This document shows, one piece after another, positions 12,640 to 23,809 of a stretch of 64,000 bases of DNA. This DNA comes from Isoetes taiwanensis. Its lineage: Eukaryota; Streptophyta; Lycopodiopsida; Isoetales; Isoetaceae. A program made the position numbers and the translations under genes. The notes beneath the pieces are model-generated. The model searched no databases. It had not been told where the DNA came from and was given only the letters and a program-made list of their open reading frames with translations. Every line of letters starts with the position of its first letter. The stretch's first letter is position 1. The stretch spans positions 1,675,460-1,739,459 of the forward strand of contig JAJEKV010000032.1 of NCBI GenBank assembly GCA_021234155.1. The letters run 5' to 3'.

Positions 12640-13385
12640 CTAAGGACTAACCAGTCTCTTGGCTGGAGCCGTTGTCATGGAAGGCATCCATAGCTCGAGG
12701 CTGTTGATAGGTGTTGGCAAGGACGGGTTTAAGCTGGTGGCTGCTGCTCCTCTTCACTTTCCAATTCGAATTTGGGATGAAATGGGGGGTAGGCCCCTAT
12801 TTCATGAACCAAAAGGGCAAGTCCCTCCTGGCCAATCGATTTGGGCCAGATGGCACCCCCTCATTGGTGATAATTAGTTAATTAGACCAAATTAGCATAA
12901 TTAGGTTAATTATGCCAATAAAATCCATAATTATCCATGGGTATTATTAGCATAGCTAATAAAATCCATTGTAGGTGAACCCCACTTGGGCCTTTAGACC
13001 CACTACATGCTGGTGACGTGTCATGGTATGCATACATATACCGTATAAATACCTGGAACGTCACAGTTGCCCTTGATGCGCATAACATGCCATCATAGTG
13101 GTCTATGAAATTACATCAGGACATGTCAACATCTGCAAAAATATGAAATCCTCCTATGCAAATATGAAACTACATAATGCCATGTACAGAATCTTTAAAA
13201 CTGCTAGATGATTATACTTGTATGTCAAAGGGAGTGTACACTATCCCAATAAATCTACAGGGTACAATATTCTACTCATCAATGAAGGTATAGACCTTTA
13301 GTACCATTCCCCCACTCCCCTTGCATAGACCCCCTTGATTTGCCCCTTTCTGGCTTTCTCTCTCTAGGGTTTACAATCTCTCTCT
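12640..13385. other. Unassigned spacer with a reversed LTR-end fragment
   Basis: No gene is supported. 12640-12880 may be the LINE-1 5' UTR. Around 13020-13065 the sequence ends in ctggaacgtcaca, preceded by a TATGCATAC core. This resembles the reverse complement of the first 60 bp of the element B LTR, so it may be a remnant of a related LTR on the minus strand. The remainder is AT-rich and shows nothing else. Confidence 0.45.
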
Positions 13386-13705
13386 AGACCCAAAACCCCC
13401 AAACCCCCAAAAGGTGCTCTGCCCACCTTCTTGAGTTCCCAAATTGGATTCTAAGCACCCTTTAGGCAGCCAGAGACCCTTAAACTTTGGCACCCCCAAA
13501 ACCCCCAAACCCCAAAAGGTGCTGCCCGCCTTTACGAGTCCCCAAATTGGATTCTAAGCACCCTTTAAGCAGCGAGGAGACCCCTCAAACTTTGGAACCC
13601 CCAAAACCCCCACACCCCCAAAAGGTGCTCTGCCCGCATTTTTGAGTCCCCAAATTGGATTCCAAACACCCTTTCCGCAGCCAGAGACCCCTCAAACTTT
13701 GAAAG
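13386..13705 (+). repeat. Three tandem ~105-bp monomers at the LINE-4 5' end
   Basis: Three units of about 105 bp share a C-rich aaacccccaaa head, aaaggtgct, a caaattggattc core and caaacttt. They start near 13388, 13492 and 13597. ORF1 begins three bases after the last one. By analogy with 5' monomers of other LINEs these could be promoter units. Confidence 0.8.
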
Positions 13706-13707
13706 TC

Positions 13708-14330
13708 ATGGCCACAGAAGATGGGCCAGCTGGAAAAAAAGGCGAGGGGCCAGACAAACGGGTCCCGATCAGCCATCATGGGCCGAGGGGAGAGTCATCC
13801 TCCATGAAGAAGGAGGTTCGGGCTAAGGCTAAGGCCCCTCGGCCGAGGCCAGCCCGGCCGGAAGGGATTGATTGCTCAGACCACATAGGAACTCCTGTCT
13901 CGGCAGAGAATTGGAGCCATGTCAAAGCGGGAGTAGAGGCTAACAGTGCTCGTATTGAGGCTAACAGTGCCCGCCTGGCTGGCATGACAGTGGAGATGGA
14001 GTCCTCGGCATCCCATGTGCTCAAAAGGCAAATGGTGGTCGAGAAGAACCGCATCACAGGTCTCGAGACCCGCCGCCGCGCATGTGGAAGATGGCCTTGG
14101 CACGGCACACTTCGAGCGCAGCAAAGCCGGGGAGGTCGCTGACATGCGGGCCCGCCTAGACTCTGTGTTCATCACTCTGGACACCATGACACAGGAGAGG
14201 GAGCGCGCAATGTAGGAGACGATGGTCACGGTGTCTCGGCTTCAGTCAGAGGTGGAGGCAGCCACCACCATGGCACGGGAAGCGCAGGCTGCTCTTGCGC
14301 ATGACCCGCATACGGCCGGGATCTTTGAGT
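13708..14330 (+). pseudogene. LINE-4 ORF1 (basic, coiled-coil)
   Basis: ATG at 13708-13710 (MATEDGPAGKKGEG) directly follows the tandem monomers. The N-terminus is Lys/Arg/Pro-rich. A short internal duplication, VEANSARIEANSARLA, is followed by an Ala/Glu/Arg-rich stretch suited to a coiled coil. The first frame is lost near 14070. Homology-like sequence continues in a second frame (AHFERSKAGEVADMRARLD), which has a TAG at about 14213 before ending near 14330. Position ahead of an endonuclease-RT ORF, composition and coiled coil fit LINE ORF1. No zinc knuckle is visible. Confidence 0.6.
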
Positions 14331-15305
14331 AAGATCGGAACAGCAAGCCCGCCCTCGACCCTCGGCGACGTGTCTTTGGGGCTCGAGCACGCCCGCTACT
14401 CGAGCACGGAGCTCCGGAATTGCGGGCAACCATCCATAAACGAGCCGGGGTCTCCTGCCGAGGTTCATAGTGCGGCCGGTGCGCGGCGAGGGGAGATGGC
14501 CAGCGGCGGAGCCACGCAAGAGCTGTGCTCCCGATTTCCGCAGGGGCGAACGCGCGGCTCGGACCGCTACCCGCCACGGCCTCCCCACGCGGCCCGGCCG
14601 GCCCCCGCCTCCGGCCACTCCACGCCATCCCGGCCACCACCACCACCCCCGGCCACGGGACCCGGCCCTCGCCCACCTTTGACCCCTGAGCAGCGAGAAC
14701 TCCGGGGGCCTTGGCGGAGGCCACAATCCGGTAGTTGAGGCATGCGAGCAGCGGGAGGGAGAGTCGCCCACAACATCGAACACACATTCTCGATCGGATG
14801 ACATTCCCGGGCAGTTCACATTTCTCGAGCAGCCCGTCATGGCGCCACCGGCCGGCCGTGGACCGCATTGTCATATTCGCGGTTGCGGATGCCAGTGCGT
14901 GATGCCATATTGCGCCCGGGGGCAGGATCTTTGAAGGGACATCCCCATATCGTGGGCCGGGACCTCACACCCGTGCAGCGGGAGGCACTTGACGGGGAGC
15001 TTGTCGGGTCAGAGGCATTCGCCACCGGGGGGTGCAGCGGGAGATTGGTTCGGCGGGGATGCATTTTTTTCCGGACACACTGCTACTGCTGCGAGACCCA
15101 CGCGGACCCAGCGGTACCGCGGCCTTCCCTTACGCTTCTCCTATCCACGGCCCCCCCTTCTCCCGCTCCTACTCCTGCTCCCTCCACGACCCATGCCCTC
15201 TCGACCACATCTTTGCCTCAGCTCCATCTACTTCTCACTTTCGGCCCTCTGCTTCCGTCCCTCCCCACGACTCAGTTGCGCATACCATCCCTGTGACAAA
15301 TAGGA

Positions 15306-18300
15306 ATTGTGTCTCGGGTGGTCTCATGGAATTGTCGAGGCTTCCCTTGGCGAGAAGGGGCCGGTCCCGAACTTCCGTGGCGGCCGATATGGATCTCATC
15401 TTTCTCATGGAGACATGGGAGCATCTTTGAGCACGAGGCTACGATCTGCCAGGGTTACCAACATTTCTCGGTCTTCAATACATGCAGGGACAGAGAGGGT
15501 CATGGTGGAGTGGCTTGCTACTACTGGGACAACCTTGGCACATTCGATTTACCCTCCGAGAAGGCAGAGGCGGACACAACCCGGTACTTGTGGGTCCGTG
15601 TGCATAATACCGGTGGCAACCCTCTTTTTCGGCGCTTTGTTATTTCCCTCACGAGAGAGCACCTTCTATCGCGAGCCACCCGTCTGCGGATAGGATGGAC
15701 CCTTATGTCGATCTATATGATGACATCTGGCGGACACCGGCTGTGATTGGGTAGGGTCGTCCTTCTTGGAGACTTCAATACACCGGGGAGTAGAGCAGCC
15801 CATGCGACTTGACCCCCTCGGCCGGCGATGTCCTGCAGCTTCGCCCTTGAAGCAACCGGCCCACGAGGATCGGATGGCAGCCCAGTCACTTTCGCTTTGT
15901 GACGGTTGCTCCTACTATGTGGTATTTTTGACTTGATAATTTGCAATGGCCATCCACGGTGGCCCGATTCACCGCAAGTGCACATGCGAGCATGGGACAA
16001 TCGGGGGGAGGGTCTAGTGTGGTGGACTATGTGCTCGTAGTTGCGCCAAGATATGCATCTCGTCGGTCGTTTTAGGGTGGGCCTGGGATCGGGATGGGGA
16101 GGTCGACTCGGATCACCTCCCACTTTATTTGGACTTGGTTTGGCAAAGCCCGGAACCCCCACTATCCCAGCCCCGCGCCGTCCTCAATTGAGACTAGATT
16201 ATGGGCAGGCAGAGGACTCTGCCGAGATGCTCATGGGCGCCCTCCCGGTAATTCTGCGGACCTCCACACTAGAGCGGCCAGACAGACCGGTGACCGCTAT
16301 TACGGGATCGCGGCGGATAGGTGCTTTGGAGACACCCCAGCGTCGCTTTCGGGGTCAGCAACATTCTCGCAGAAACCGATGGTTTGATGCGAGTGTAAAA
16401 AGACCATAGCGGCAGCTCCGTCACGATACGGATCCGGTACCCGCTTGCGAGGCCACCACGCGATCAGCTCATCCGGAAGGAGACAAAGGCGGTACCTTGC
16501 CCGGCATCGGGGGGAGATGTTCGGCCTTTGGACACTCATCCTCGAACCTTTTGGCTCAGAGTGCTTCAAGGCCAGCCCAGCCTACAGGGGACATCACACG
16601 AGGCGTGGGAGCAATGCTACTTGGCAGCTCTATGACCCGCCCGAGGGGACGCAGCGCCCATACCCCCTGGGGGATGGCCCCCTTGGTTTCGTGGAGGAGG
16701 ATGTTGAGGAGGGCCTCGCGAACGGTGGCTAATGGGAAGAAGCGGTGACCTCGATGGTATGCTTGAGCCGAAGTTACTCAAATGGGGGGCGCTTGTCGCC
16801 GGTCCTCACTACCCCCGTTCAACGAGCATTGCGGGAAGGTCTCCCCGACAATGGACCACAAGCGGGGTTGTTCCCATTCACAAGGCGGGCAACCCACACC
16901 GTCCGCCAATTCACGGACGATCATGGTCAGCTCGGTATTTGCCAAACCGCTGGTGGCATTCTCGAAAGTAGCGATTGACCCGGCGGGCGAGGCAAAGCAG
17001 ATGTGCGAGCCCTCACGCAGGCGGGGCTTTAGACCCCGCCACTCAAAGATTGACCATATCTTTACACTACGGGCACCGATTGAAGGCAGCGGAATCATCG
17101 ACAGGACTTGTATTCTTTGCTTTGTGGACTCCACGAAGGCTTTTGATACTGGTTCCAAAAAAAAGCGTGGGCTAGATCTGCGTCAACCTGGGGCTCCCGC
17201 TCCCCAATGCGTAATGCCATATACGAGGTTGTATGAGAGTTGTTTTGGCGGGGATGCGCCGGACGGGCCAAGCATTCACCAGTAGTATCGAGGTCCCAAA
17301 GAGGGTTGCCCCCCTCGCCAACACTTTTTGGCCTCTACATTGTCGGTTAGAGCCACGGCCATCGGAGCATGGGGGGATGGCATCTGACTTTTGCACGTGT
17401 CATCCGCCCGGCTCATCTATGCGGGGCGATGTTGGCCTGCCGCCCACACCCGAAGCTATGCGGTCTCACTGGATGCCCTAGACACATTTTGTCGTTATTC
17501 TGGGACATGCGTGAATCTGGCCAAGACCGTGGTGGTTCTCATATCCTCTTCACGTCACCCCATGCCTCCCGCACTCACATATCGGGGGCGGCTGTGGGAC
17601 GCCACACCCACCTACAAGTATCTAGGGGTGGAGTTCCCCTCCTCGCTCTGGCGGGAGGCGTCTATCCGCTTGTGGGTGGCAGGCCGAAAGGCGCTTTATG
17701 CCATGCAAAAGAACAACGATCCACCGGTAGAGCTCTATGATTGGGGCCATCGGTCACATACATTCGGGCACCGGGTCGAGCTTTGTCCTTCATGACGGGA
17801 TCGAGGTTTGTGGCCCGGTCGTCTCTTTGGCGACATGAAATGGCGTGGGAGCAGTGCGAGAAGGCATTTTTGGCACGGGCACTTGGGGTGAAACCGGTTC
17901 CCCTATCGATTCTCGCTGCGGAAACTGGATTCTTGCCGCTTCAGCGGGCAGCCCTTGATAGACACATCGTCTATTTTCAGAAAGTGGTTACTATGGGTGA
18001 TGCTCGACTCCGCCACCTGGCTTACACTGTGGCAATGAGTCCGCAGCGGCTTAGGGCCTGTTGGAGGGGTAAGAGAGATCATTGGTTCGCCAGATGGAAG
18101 CGTGCGAGAGAATGTGATCGCGTCGCAGTGGACCACGGCCCGATCGTGGCGGCTACCAGGGAGTACCTAGACGCTTGTTTCCTTGGCAAGCTCTGGGACC
18201 CCGGCGCTCTAGAGCAGGTCAAAACGGCCCATTACAAGGAGCACATCAACCCCGTGTTAGCCCGGGGCCCGTCTCTACTGCGTTCCCGTTTGCCCCGAAA

Positions 18301-18619
18301 AGCGCAGACTCATTGCCTCCATTCGCGCAGGTGCCCACCATCTTCGCGATCGAGGAGGCAGGCGGTGGATTGGGGAGCCCCGCCGGGGAGTGCTCTGTCA
18401 GTCTTTGTCAAGCGGGTGCCATTGAGGATGAGTCTCACACTTTCCGAGTTGCCCCGTTCCGGTCGGATCCGGGCCGATCACGCTCCCTTAGTAATGCGAC
18501 CGGACTTGCCCTTGCATTTGCTGATGAACACACCGTCAGTACGTGCCCTGGGGTCGTACATTCAGGAGGTACTGGACTTGCGAGGTCACCTTTGCCCCCT
18601 CACCTTTGCTTTTCGCTGA
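15306..18619 (+). pseudogene. LINE-4 ORF2 (endonuclease, RT), multiply frameshifted
   Basis: The endonuclease starts near 15309 with VSRVVSWNCRGF, then GHGGVACYYW (about 15500) and VVLLGDFN (about 15755-15775). RT traces follow: CFVDSTKAFDT (motif A, about 17120), a degraded RGCPL/NTFWPL block (motif B, about 17300), and LIYA followed by a frameshift that destroys the catalytic Asp pair (about 17410). TYKYLGVEFPSSLW (about 17610) is RT motif E-like. The last 880 bp (17741-18619) are open and Arg-rich, with remnants of a C-terminal Cys/His block (CQAGAIEDESH in another frame). At least six frame changes show it is long dead. Confidence 0.75.
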
Positions 18620-18850
18620 TTAGGGCATCTGGGTGCAAAGTGCATGCATGATGTATATATTTGGGTGTTTTACGCATTTTGTATGTTCGTTTGTCGGCGG
18701 TGCCGATTTGCTGCCACGGTTTTCCCTCGAAAACCCGCCGGGCGGGGTTTTTAATCCGGCAAATAATCTTGTCGCTTTTTTTGTATTGGGTCCCATAGAC
18801 CGATTGGTCTCCGTGGACGATAAAAGTACCTTCCTTCCTTCCTTCCTTTA
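18620..18850 (+). other. LINE-4 3' UTR and CTTC microsatellite tail
   Basis: It contains a cccgccgggcggg hairpin (about 18735) and a conserved end, ggtctccgtggacgataaaa, followed by CTTC repeats. An orphan relative of this end lies at 62761-62842. Confidence 0.65.
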
Positions 18851-19385
18851 TATAAATAAAAAATTCTATTCTATTATAAACTCGTTTATGACACATCATC
18901 ATGATATACATCAATTAACTATTCCAACTCATGAATCAATATGCTTAGTACGTATAGATTTCATTTTTAGCATATTACATTCAAGCATCACCACACGTCT
19001 CATAAGTGTTCCTGAGTGCCCAAAATCACTCTTTAAAGCTTTAAAACATTGGATTATTCAAATGACAGGGTTTTCTATTCAAGGCTCTCTCTCACATCCT
19101 CTTTTTTTGAATGATGACAGACTTTATTAACCATCCAAGAGATACGTTTCATCAATATGGCCATCACGTTAGAGATTTCCTATATTAGATAGATAGAGAG
19201 TACTTTTTACTCATCTTTTAGAATTGAATTGATGTTGAAACCTTTAACAAAAACAAAAGAATTTTGAGTTTGTTGTCACATGCATCCCATACTATAGCCT
19301 ATTATTTTTATATTGCAACCAAATCATTATGCTCATCTCATTTTATAAATGTTGACATGCTCGTTTATGTCTATACTACAGCGGA
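18851..19385. other. AT-rich spacer
   Basis: No gene, RNA or repeat could be supported. It may hold decayed 5' exons of the downstream P450, but I cannot identify them. Confidence 0.4.
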
Positions 19386-20312
19386 AAAAAGTCATTTTAA
19401 AGTTTTTGATGCAAATTGTCTGTAAAAGAGAAGGTGACGAGGTGAAGAAAGATGACATATTGGGATGCTTATTGGAGTCAAGGGATGCAAATGGAGAGAG
19501 AATGAGTTTAGAGCATGTAATGTTCTATTGACATTGTTGTTTGCAAAACATAAGACCACTACAGTGCTTCAAGTGCAGCTTGTCAAGTATCTGACCGAGA
19601 ATCCAAAAATTCTACAGAGGGTGCAGGTAAAAATTCATCTTTTCTTATCTCTTATATTTAATTTTAGATCTTATTTGTTGTGCATTATAGGAAGGACACC
19701 TATAGATAAAGAAGAATGAAGAACCTTTGTGTCTTGAGCACCTTGCGAAAATGAACTACACATCACAGGTGGTGTTTTAAAAATTAATATTATTGGTTTC
19801 TTAAATTTGTTTTCTTATTTTAGTACTGTTAAATCTTGCAGGTTTTCTATGAAACCCTTAGACTTGCTAATATTGCATCCTTCTCCCCTCGAGAAATCAT
19901 CGAGGATGTTGAATATGGAGGTACTTCTCTTGCTAATTATCGTCATTTTGATATCAGTAGACTACATTGCATCTACTACATATGATGAAAATTTTACTAC
20001 TATGTAGGTTATCTTTTTCCTAAAGGCTACAAGGTGGAAGCGTACTACCAAAATTTCCACCTAGATCCCCAGTTCTATCCAAAGCCCTGTAAATTTGACC
20101 CATCACGCTTCGAGGTACTGCCATACAAACTTTTCACGCAAGTCGATTGTTGCTAATTTGTTGTAATGAATGTGTTTTATTGTTGATTTATAGAAGCCAC
20201 CAACTTCATATATATACACTCCATTTGGAAACGGTCCTAGATTGTGCCCGGGAAGTGAGCTCGTGAAAGTTGAATCACTTATTTTCATTCACCATATGAT
20301 TACCAAGTATAG
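19386..20312 (+). pseudogene. Cytochrome P450 pseudogene, CYP85-clan, CYP707-like
   Basis: Remnant of the C-terminal half of a haem monooxygenase. Exon pieces in order: KKDDILGCLLESRD; an I-helix LLFAKHKTTT, where the usual AGxDTT has lost Gly and Asp, reached by a frameshift at about 19527 and ending at donor gtaaaa (19627). Then LEHLAKMNYTSQ; ETLRLANIASFSPREIIEDV with the ExxR helix (about 19840-19917); GYLFPKGYKVEAYYQNFHL and DPSRFE (PERF region, to about 20112). Last is [18 protein letters not shown], the haem loop with its Cys (20220-20270). The pattern matches CYP85-clan enzymes such as ABA 8'-hydroxylase. The N-terminal half is missing; the frameshift and damaged I-helix make it non-functional. 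Confidence 0.87.
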
Positions 20313-20381
20313 GTACTTTTTTTTAGCTTCAAGCATTAAATCTTTATATAATGGCTCGTCCCTGCCTAGAATGACGATCCG

Positions 20382-23113
20382 ATGCCTCGGATCGATGCGA
20401 TTCTGGGAAGGGACTCGCAAGAGACACAAAACCGGCCAATTACCAGAGAACTTCCTAAACTACAAGCCCAGCCGCCGCGAAACCTCCAAGTGTTGAGTCG
20501 GGTCACGAAGCACGTAGCGAGAGTGAGAAGAAGAGGAGCGCCAGCGACCGTGAGCGCGAGAAGAATTGGAACATATAGAAGGCACCCATTAGCGGTTAAG
20601 GAGAACAAGAACGCGCATGATGGTGAAGCGGCAAGCTCCACAACAACAAGCACTCAAATCGATGTAAGCGATTAGTAATGAGGAAAAAATCAACAATACA
20701 TGAAAAAGAGAAGATAGCATCACCCGGAGGATGTTTAGGGTATACATTGAAGTACATCCAACTACAGTAATTATATTTTTACACTTGGAGGTACTGAATG
20801 AGCTATGTTTAACAGGAAAAGTACTTGGATGTACTTCCAATTACATCCAATGTGGCATAAGGCAGAAAATGTGTTGAAAGTCAGGCTGTGTTATTATAGT
20901 CTTGATTTTTGTAGTTCCCAAGTACATTATAGTACATTTTAAGCTTTCCTGATCTCAAGATAGTTTTGAAAGATAGGGTGATACATAAAAGTATTTAAAT
21001 GTACTTCCTTCCATAAGAAAAGTATTGAATACATACATCCAGAATCTGGTGACAATTGTCTCACGTGACTGGTTACATATTGAGTTTTTATGTACATCCG
21101 GAACTCTTTGAGTACATTCTTTATACATTTATACATATCATGTACATGGTATATGCGATGTTGTGGTATAGTAGTTGAATGTATATCAAATCATGATCTG
21201 AATGCCATAGAACTAATGCAATGTCCGCAACATCTTTGAATTAAGTAAGTAGTTCTAATTTATATCTTACTTATACATGCGCTTTTTTTTTCCTTGCAGA
21301 GTGAATTGTATGAGATGTTCAAAGATGAACACCCGGAAGTGAAGATTAGCATCGAAAAGTTCGAGCTGCTTAAGCCTACGTGTGTGAGAAGGTTGAAAGA
21401 GAGGAACACATGCTGCTGCGTGAAGCATGAACAAGCTGATCTATACAAAAAAGCTTTTAGCGTCCTGAGGAGCAAATTTCATGCCAAGTGTACATGTTCT
21501 TGTGGTGTTTGTGCAGTAGATGAGAACAATGGCGTCTGCCAAGCTCCTTCTAAAACATTTCAAAATATTGGTGCTATGTGGAGAGCTACGGTCTGTGACA
21601 AGGAAGGCGAAGAGTGGCATAGTTTGATTTGTGTCAAGGGAGAGTGCAGAAAGCGTGTGGCACTGAAAATATTCAAATCTGTCCTAAGGAGAAAGAGTCG
21701 CAGAATGAGAACATTGAATGGCAAGTTTACAAGTAAACGAACCTTCCAAAGCTGGCACTTCAAGGAGGTTGAAGCTTGTTACTGAAAGCGGGAGTCCAGG
21801 TACATTGCTTGACAAGATGTTTCAGCACCTTACAAAGTTCACTATTCACAACTTTTCGCCAAGTTGGCGAGAGAGCAAACAATTCAGGAAATCGAGTGCA
21901 AAATTTGAGGGATGATTCGTTTTTGTCAAGAATGGACTTTGCGAGAGAACTACACTTTGCAGCCATTCAGGGAGGTTCAGTCCAAGCATTGGAACAATGA
22001 CCAGATAACTATTCTGGTGCATATAACCATGATGAAAGTCAATGGCGAGCTGAAAAAAACTGTTCATTTGTATGTTTTCGATGTTATGAAGCATGATGCT
22101 TTCTTTGTTCATTTTGCACTCAAGAAGCACCATATTTGGATGATGCAAAAGGTTTTGGCCACATTAAATACCATGTCATGTGGTCCGATGGGTGTCTTTG
22201 CTTTCAGTTTAAGTGTTCTCGAGCCTTTTATTTGAATGTGGCCCAATATTATAACCGTGGTATAAAATTAGGATGCAAAGTGGAATTATTTTGGCTCAGG
22301 CCATGGAAAAGGAGAACATGATGGGCAGGCGTGCTTTGGAGAAAAGGTTCCTAGCAGGGCGAGCAAAGGAAAGAGAATGGTGTTCGATTTTGGGTGCCAA
22401 CTCTGCTTGCACTTTCTTTGAGACAAAAGAAGTGCAAAATGGATGAGTCATATGGGAGGTGATGGCGTAAGACATTAACAGGGGACCCTCGTTCAGATTG
22501 TGAGACATTGCACGGTACTCTAGCTATACATTGTGTTATGCGCTATTAATCCGGTGACCCAACACTTGTCATGTATAGATCCCCTGTCATGTTTTTGCAA
22601 TGGTTGCTAGAATTTCAGATGGGGAGAATGTGAGAATCTCGAGCATTGTGGGTGCGTGGAAGTTTGCACAAGCGGGGAGCCTAGTTCGCCCCAGTCGGCC
22701 GAACAAGAAGAGCTAGTTGGTTAGAAGAGCTAGTTGGTTTTTATGCAGCTGATGAGCAAGAACTATCCGATGTACTCCAAATTGGAGACATATTTGCATC
22801 TTTTGCTGCTCCAGGGAATCATGAAAATGTTCCATACTTCGTCCTCCTATGCGTGAAGGAGATGCATATTCTTCAGGAAGATGTGATTGACGACTATGGA
22901 AATAGAATGCTTGCTGGTGACAGGGTTATAGCTGGTCATTACTATCAACTGCTACAAGGCACAAACCACAAGTACAAGTTGTTGGATGACAAAATAGTAT
23001 TGGTACCAGCTGAATCTGTAATTGGAGCAAAGTTCACGATCGGCAAGGTCAAGGTCAAGCATAAGTTGAAGGGCACACATTACAACATATATGATCACAC
23101 GAGAGGTGCATGA
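20382..23113 (+). pseudogene. Transposase-like gene with MDFAENY/WSDG/HGKG motifs, frameshifted
   Basis: A possible first exon (20382-20665, basic) is followed by a donor (gtaagc) and an intron to an acceptor at 21299. The next exon has SIEKFELLKPTCVRR and a CCCVKHEQADLY Cys/His cluster, then CTCSCGVC. After a one-base frameshift near 21945 come MDFA/ENYTLQ, EVQSKHWNNDQITI, KYHVMWSDG and, after another frameshift, GSGHGKGEHDG. The C-terminus (22853-23113) is open and ends RGA. I recall the same motif order in uncharacterised proteins of cnidarians and arthropods, thought to be mobile. The spaced acidic residues suggest a nuclease fold, but that is inference. At least two frameshifts make this copy a pseudogene. 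Confidence 0.65.
20669..21299 (+). other. Intron-like spacer rich in ACATCC/GTACAT motifs
   Basis: It has many dispersed copies of short words such as gtacatcc, gtacttcc and agtacat on both strands. No coding signal is seen. It could be an intron or the subterminal repeat zone of a transposon. Confidence 0.4.
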
Positions 23114-23201
23114 CATGCTTATATCAAGCCTACCTGAGATTGTTGAGTGCACATGACTAAGTTCTATACAAACGAACTTTCATATTTGCCATCATCTTCT
23201 A

Positions 23202-23567
23202 TTATGTTGAGAAAACTAGTCGATTGCTGCAAGTTTTTTTGTTATTTACTTATTTTTTAATCTGAAGTGCATTTTGATACTTCAATTTCAGTATCATAGA
23301 ATATCTTCTGTGACCAAGCAAAATGTATATCAGAAAGTACAAAATGTTCATCAATTGTTGCATGAAGAAGTTAAACTAGTCTGTGTTATGTTGAGAAAAA
23401 TAGTCGATTGCTGCAAGTTTTTCTTATTTACTTATTTTTTAATCTGAAGTGCATTTTGATACTTAAATTTCAATATCACACAATATCTTCTGATTCCAAG
23501 CACAATGTATATCAGAAAGTACAAAATGTTCATCAATTGTTGCATGAAGAAGTTAAACTAGTCTGTG
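23202..23567 (+). repeat. Tandem duplication, about 184 bp x 2
   Basis: Copy 1 is 23202-23385 and copy 2 is 23386-23567; they share most bases, including gtcgattgctgcaagttttt. It lies just past the transposase-like pseudogene. Confidence 0.9.
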
Positions 23568-23809
23568 AACTTGTTCTGTTATAATGGATATCAATAGCTT
23601 TTCTTTTGATTTTCATGAAACAAAGCAGAAAGTGGAACATGTATGGAGACAAAAACTCTTGTATTACATATCACAAGATATACAACCTGGTCATATCAGA
23701 TATGATGCCAATATATACAAGTCTGTTGTTCATGTTTTATATTAACATTAAATTACATTCAAAATCTGGTCACAGCCGATGTGAAGCCAGTACATACTAT
23801 TCTGCTGTT

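Larger units (their letters stand above)
3196..12640 (-). mobile_element. LINE-1: plant L1-type retrotransposon, interrupted by LINE-2
   Basis: On the minus strand: ORF1 (12438-10282), ORF2 start (10225), and a poly(A) tail seen as T at 3196-3226. It sits antisense inside the RT of element A. The 3' UTR is about 750 bp (3227-3977). LINE-2 divides ORF2 at 6390-8812. ORF1 and ORF2 are separated by 56 bp, as in plant L1s. The 5' limit is uncertain, because I could not find the matching target-site duplication beyond about 12640. Confidence 0.85.
13386..18850 (+). mobile_element. GC-rich LINE of a non-L1 type, decayed (LINE-4)
   Basis: The element runs 5' tandem monomers (13386-13705), ORF1 (from 13708), a Pro-rich GC-rich linker, ORF2 with endonuclease and RT (about 15306-18619), a 3' UTR with a GC hairpin, and a (CTTC)n tail at 18829-18849 instead of poly(A). 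Its GC content is far above both flanks, which argues for a different origin or base bias. The clade is unresolved. A microsatellite tail is seen in several non-L1 LINE groups. Confidence 0.75.

Noticed and set aside
12659-12877. 72-codon plus-strand ORF
   Set aside because: No motif, no neighbours in frame, and it lies where the antisense LINE-1 5' UTR is expected.
14226-15064. Long minus-strand ORFs rich in Gly/Arg/Pro
   Set aside because: They are GC-driven shadows opposite the LINE-4 linker; no domain or motif is present.
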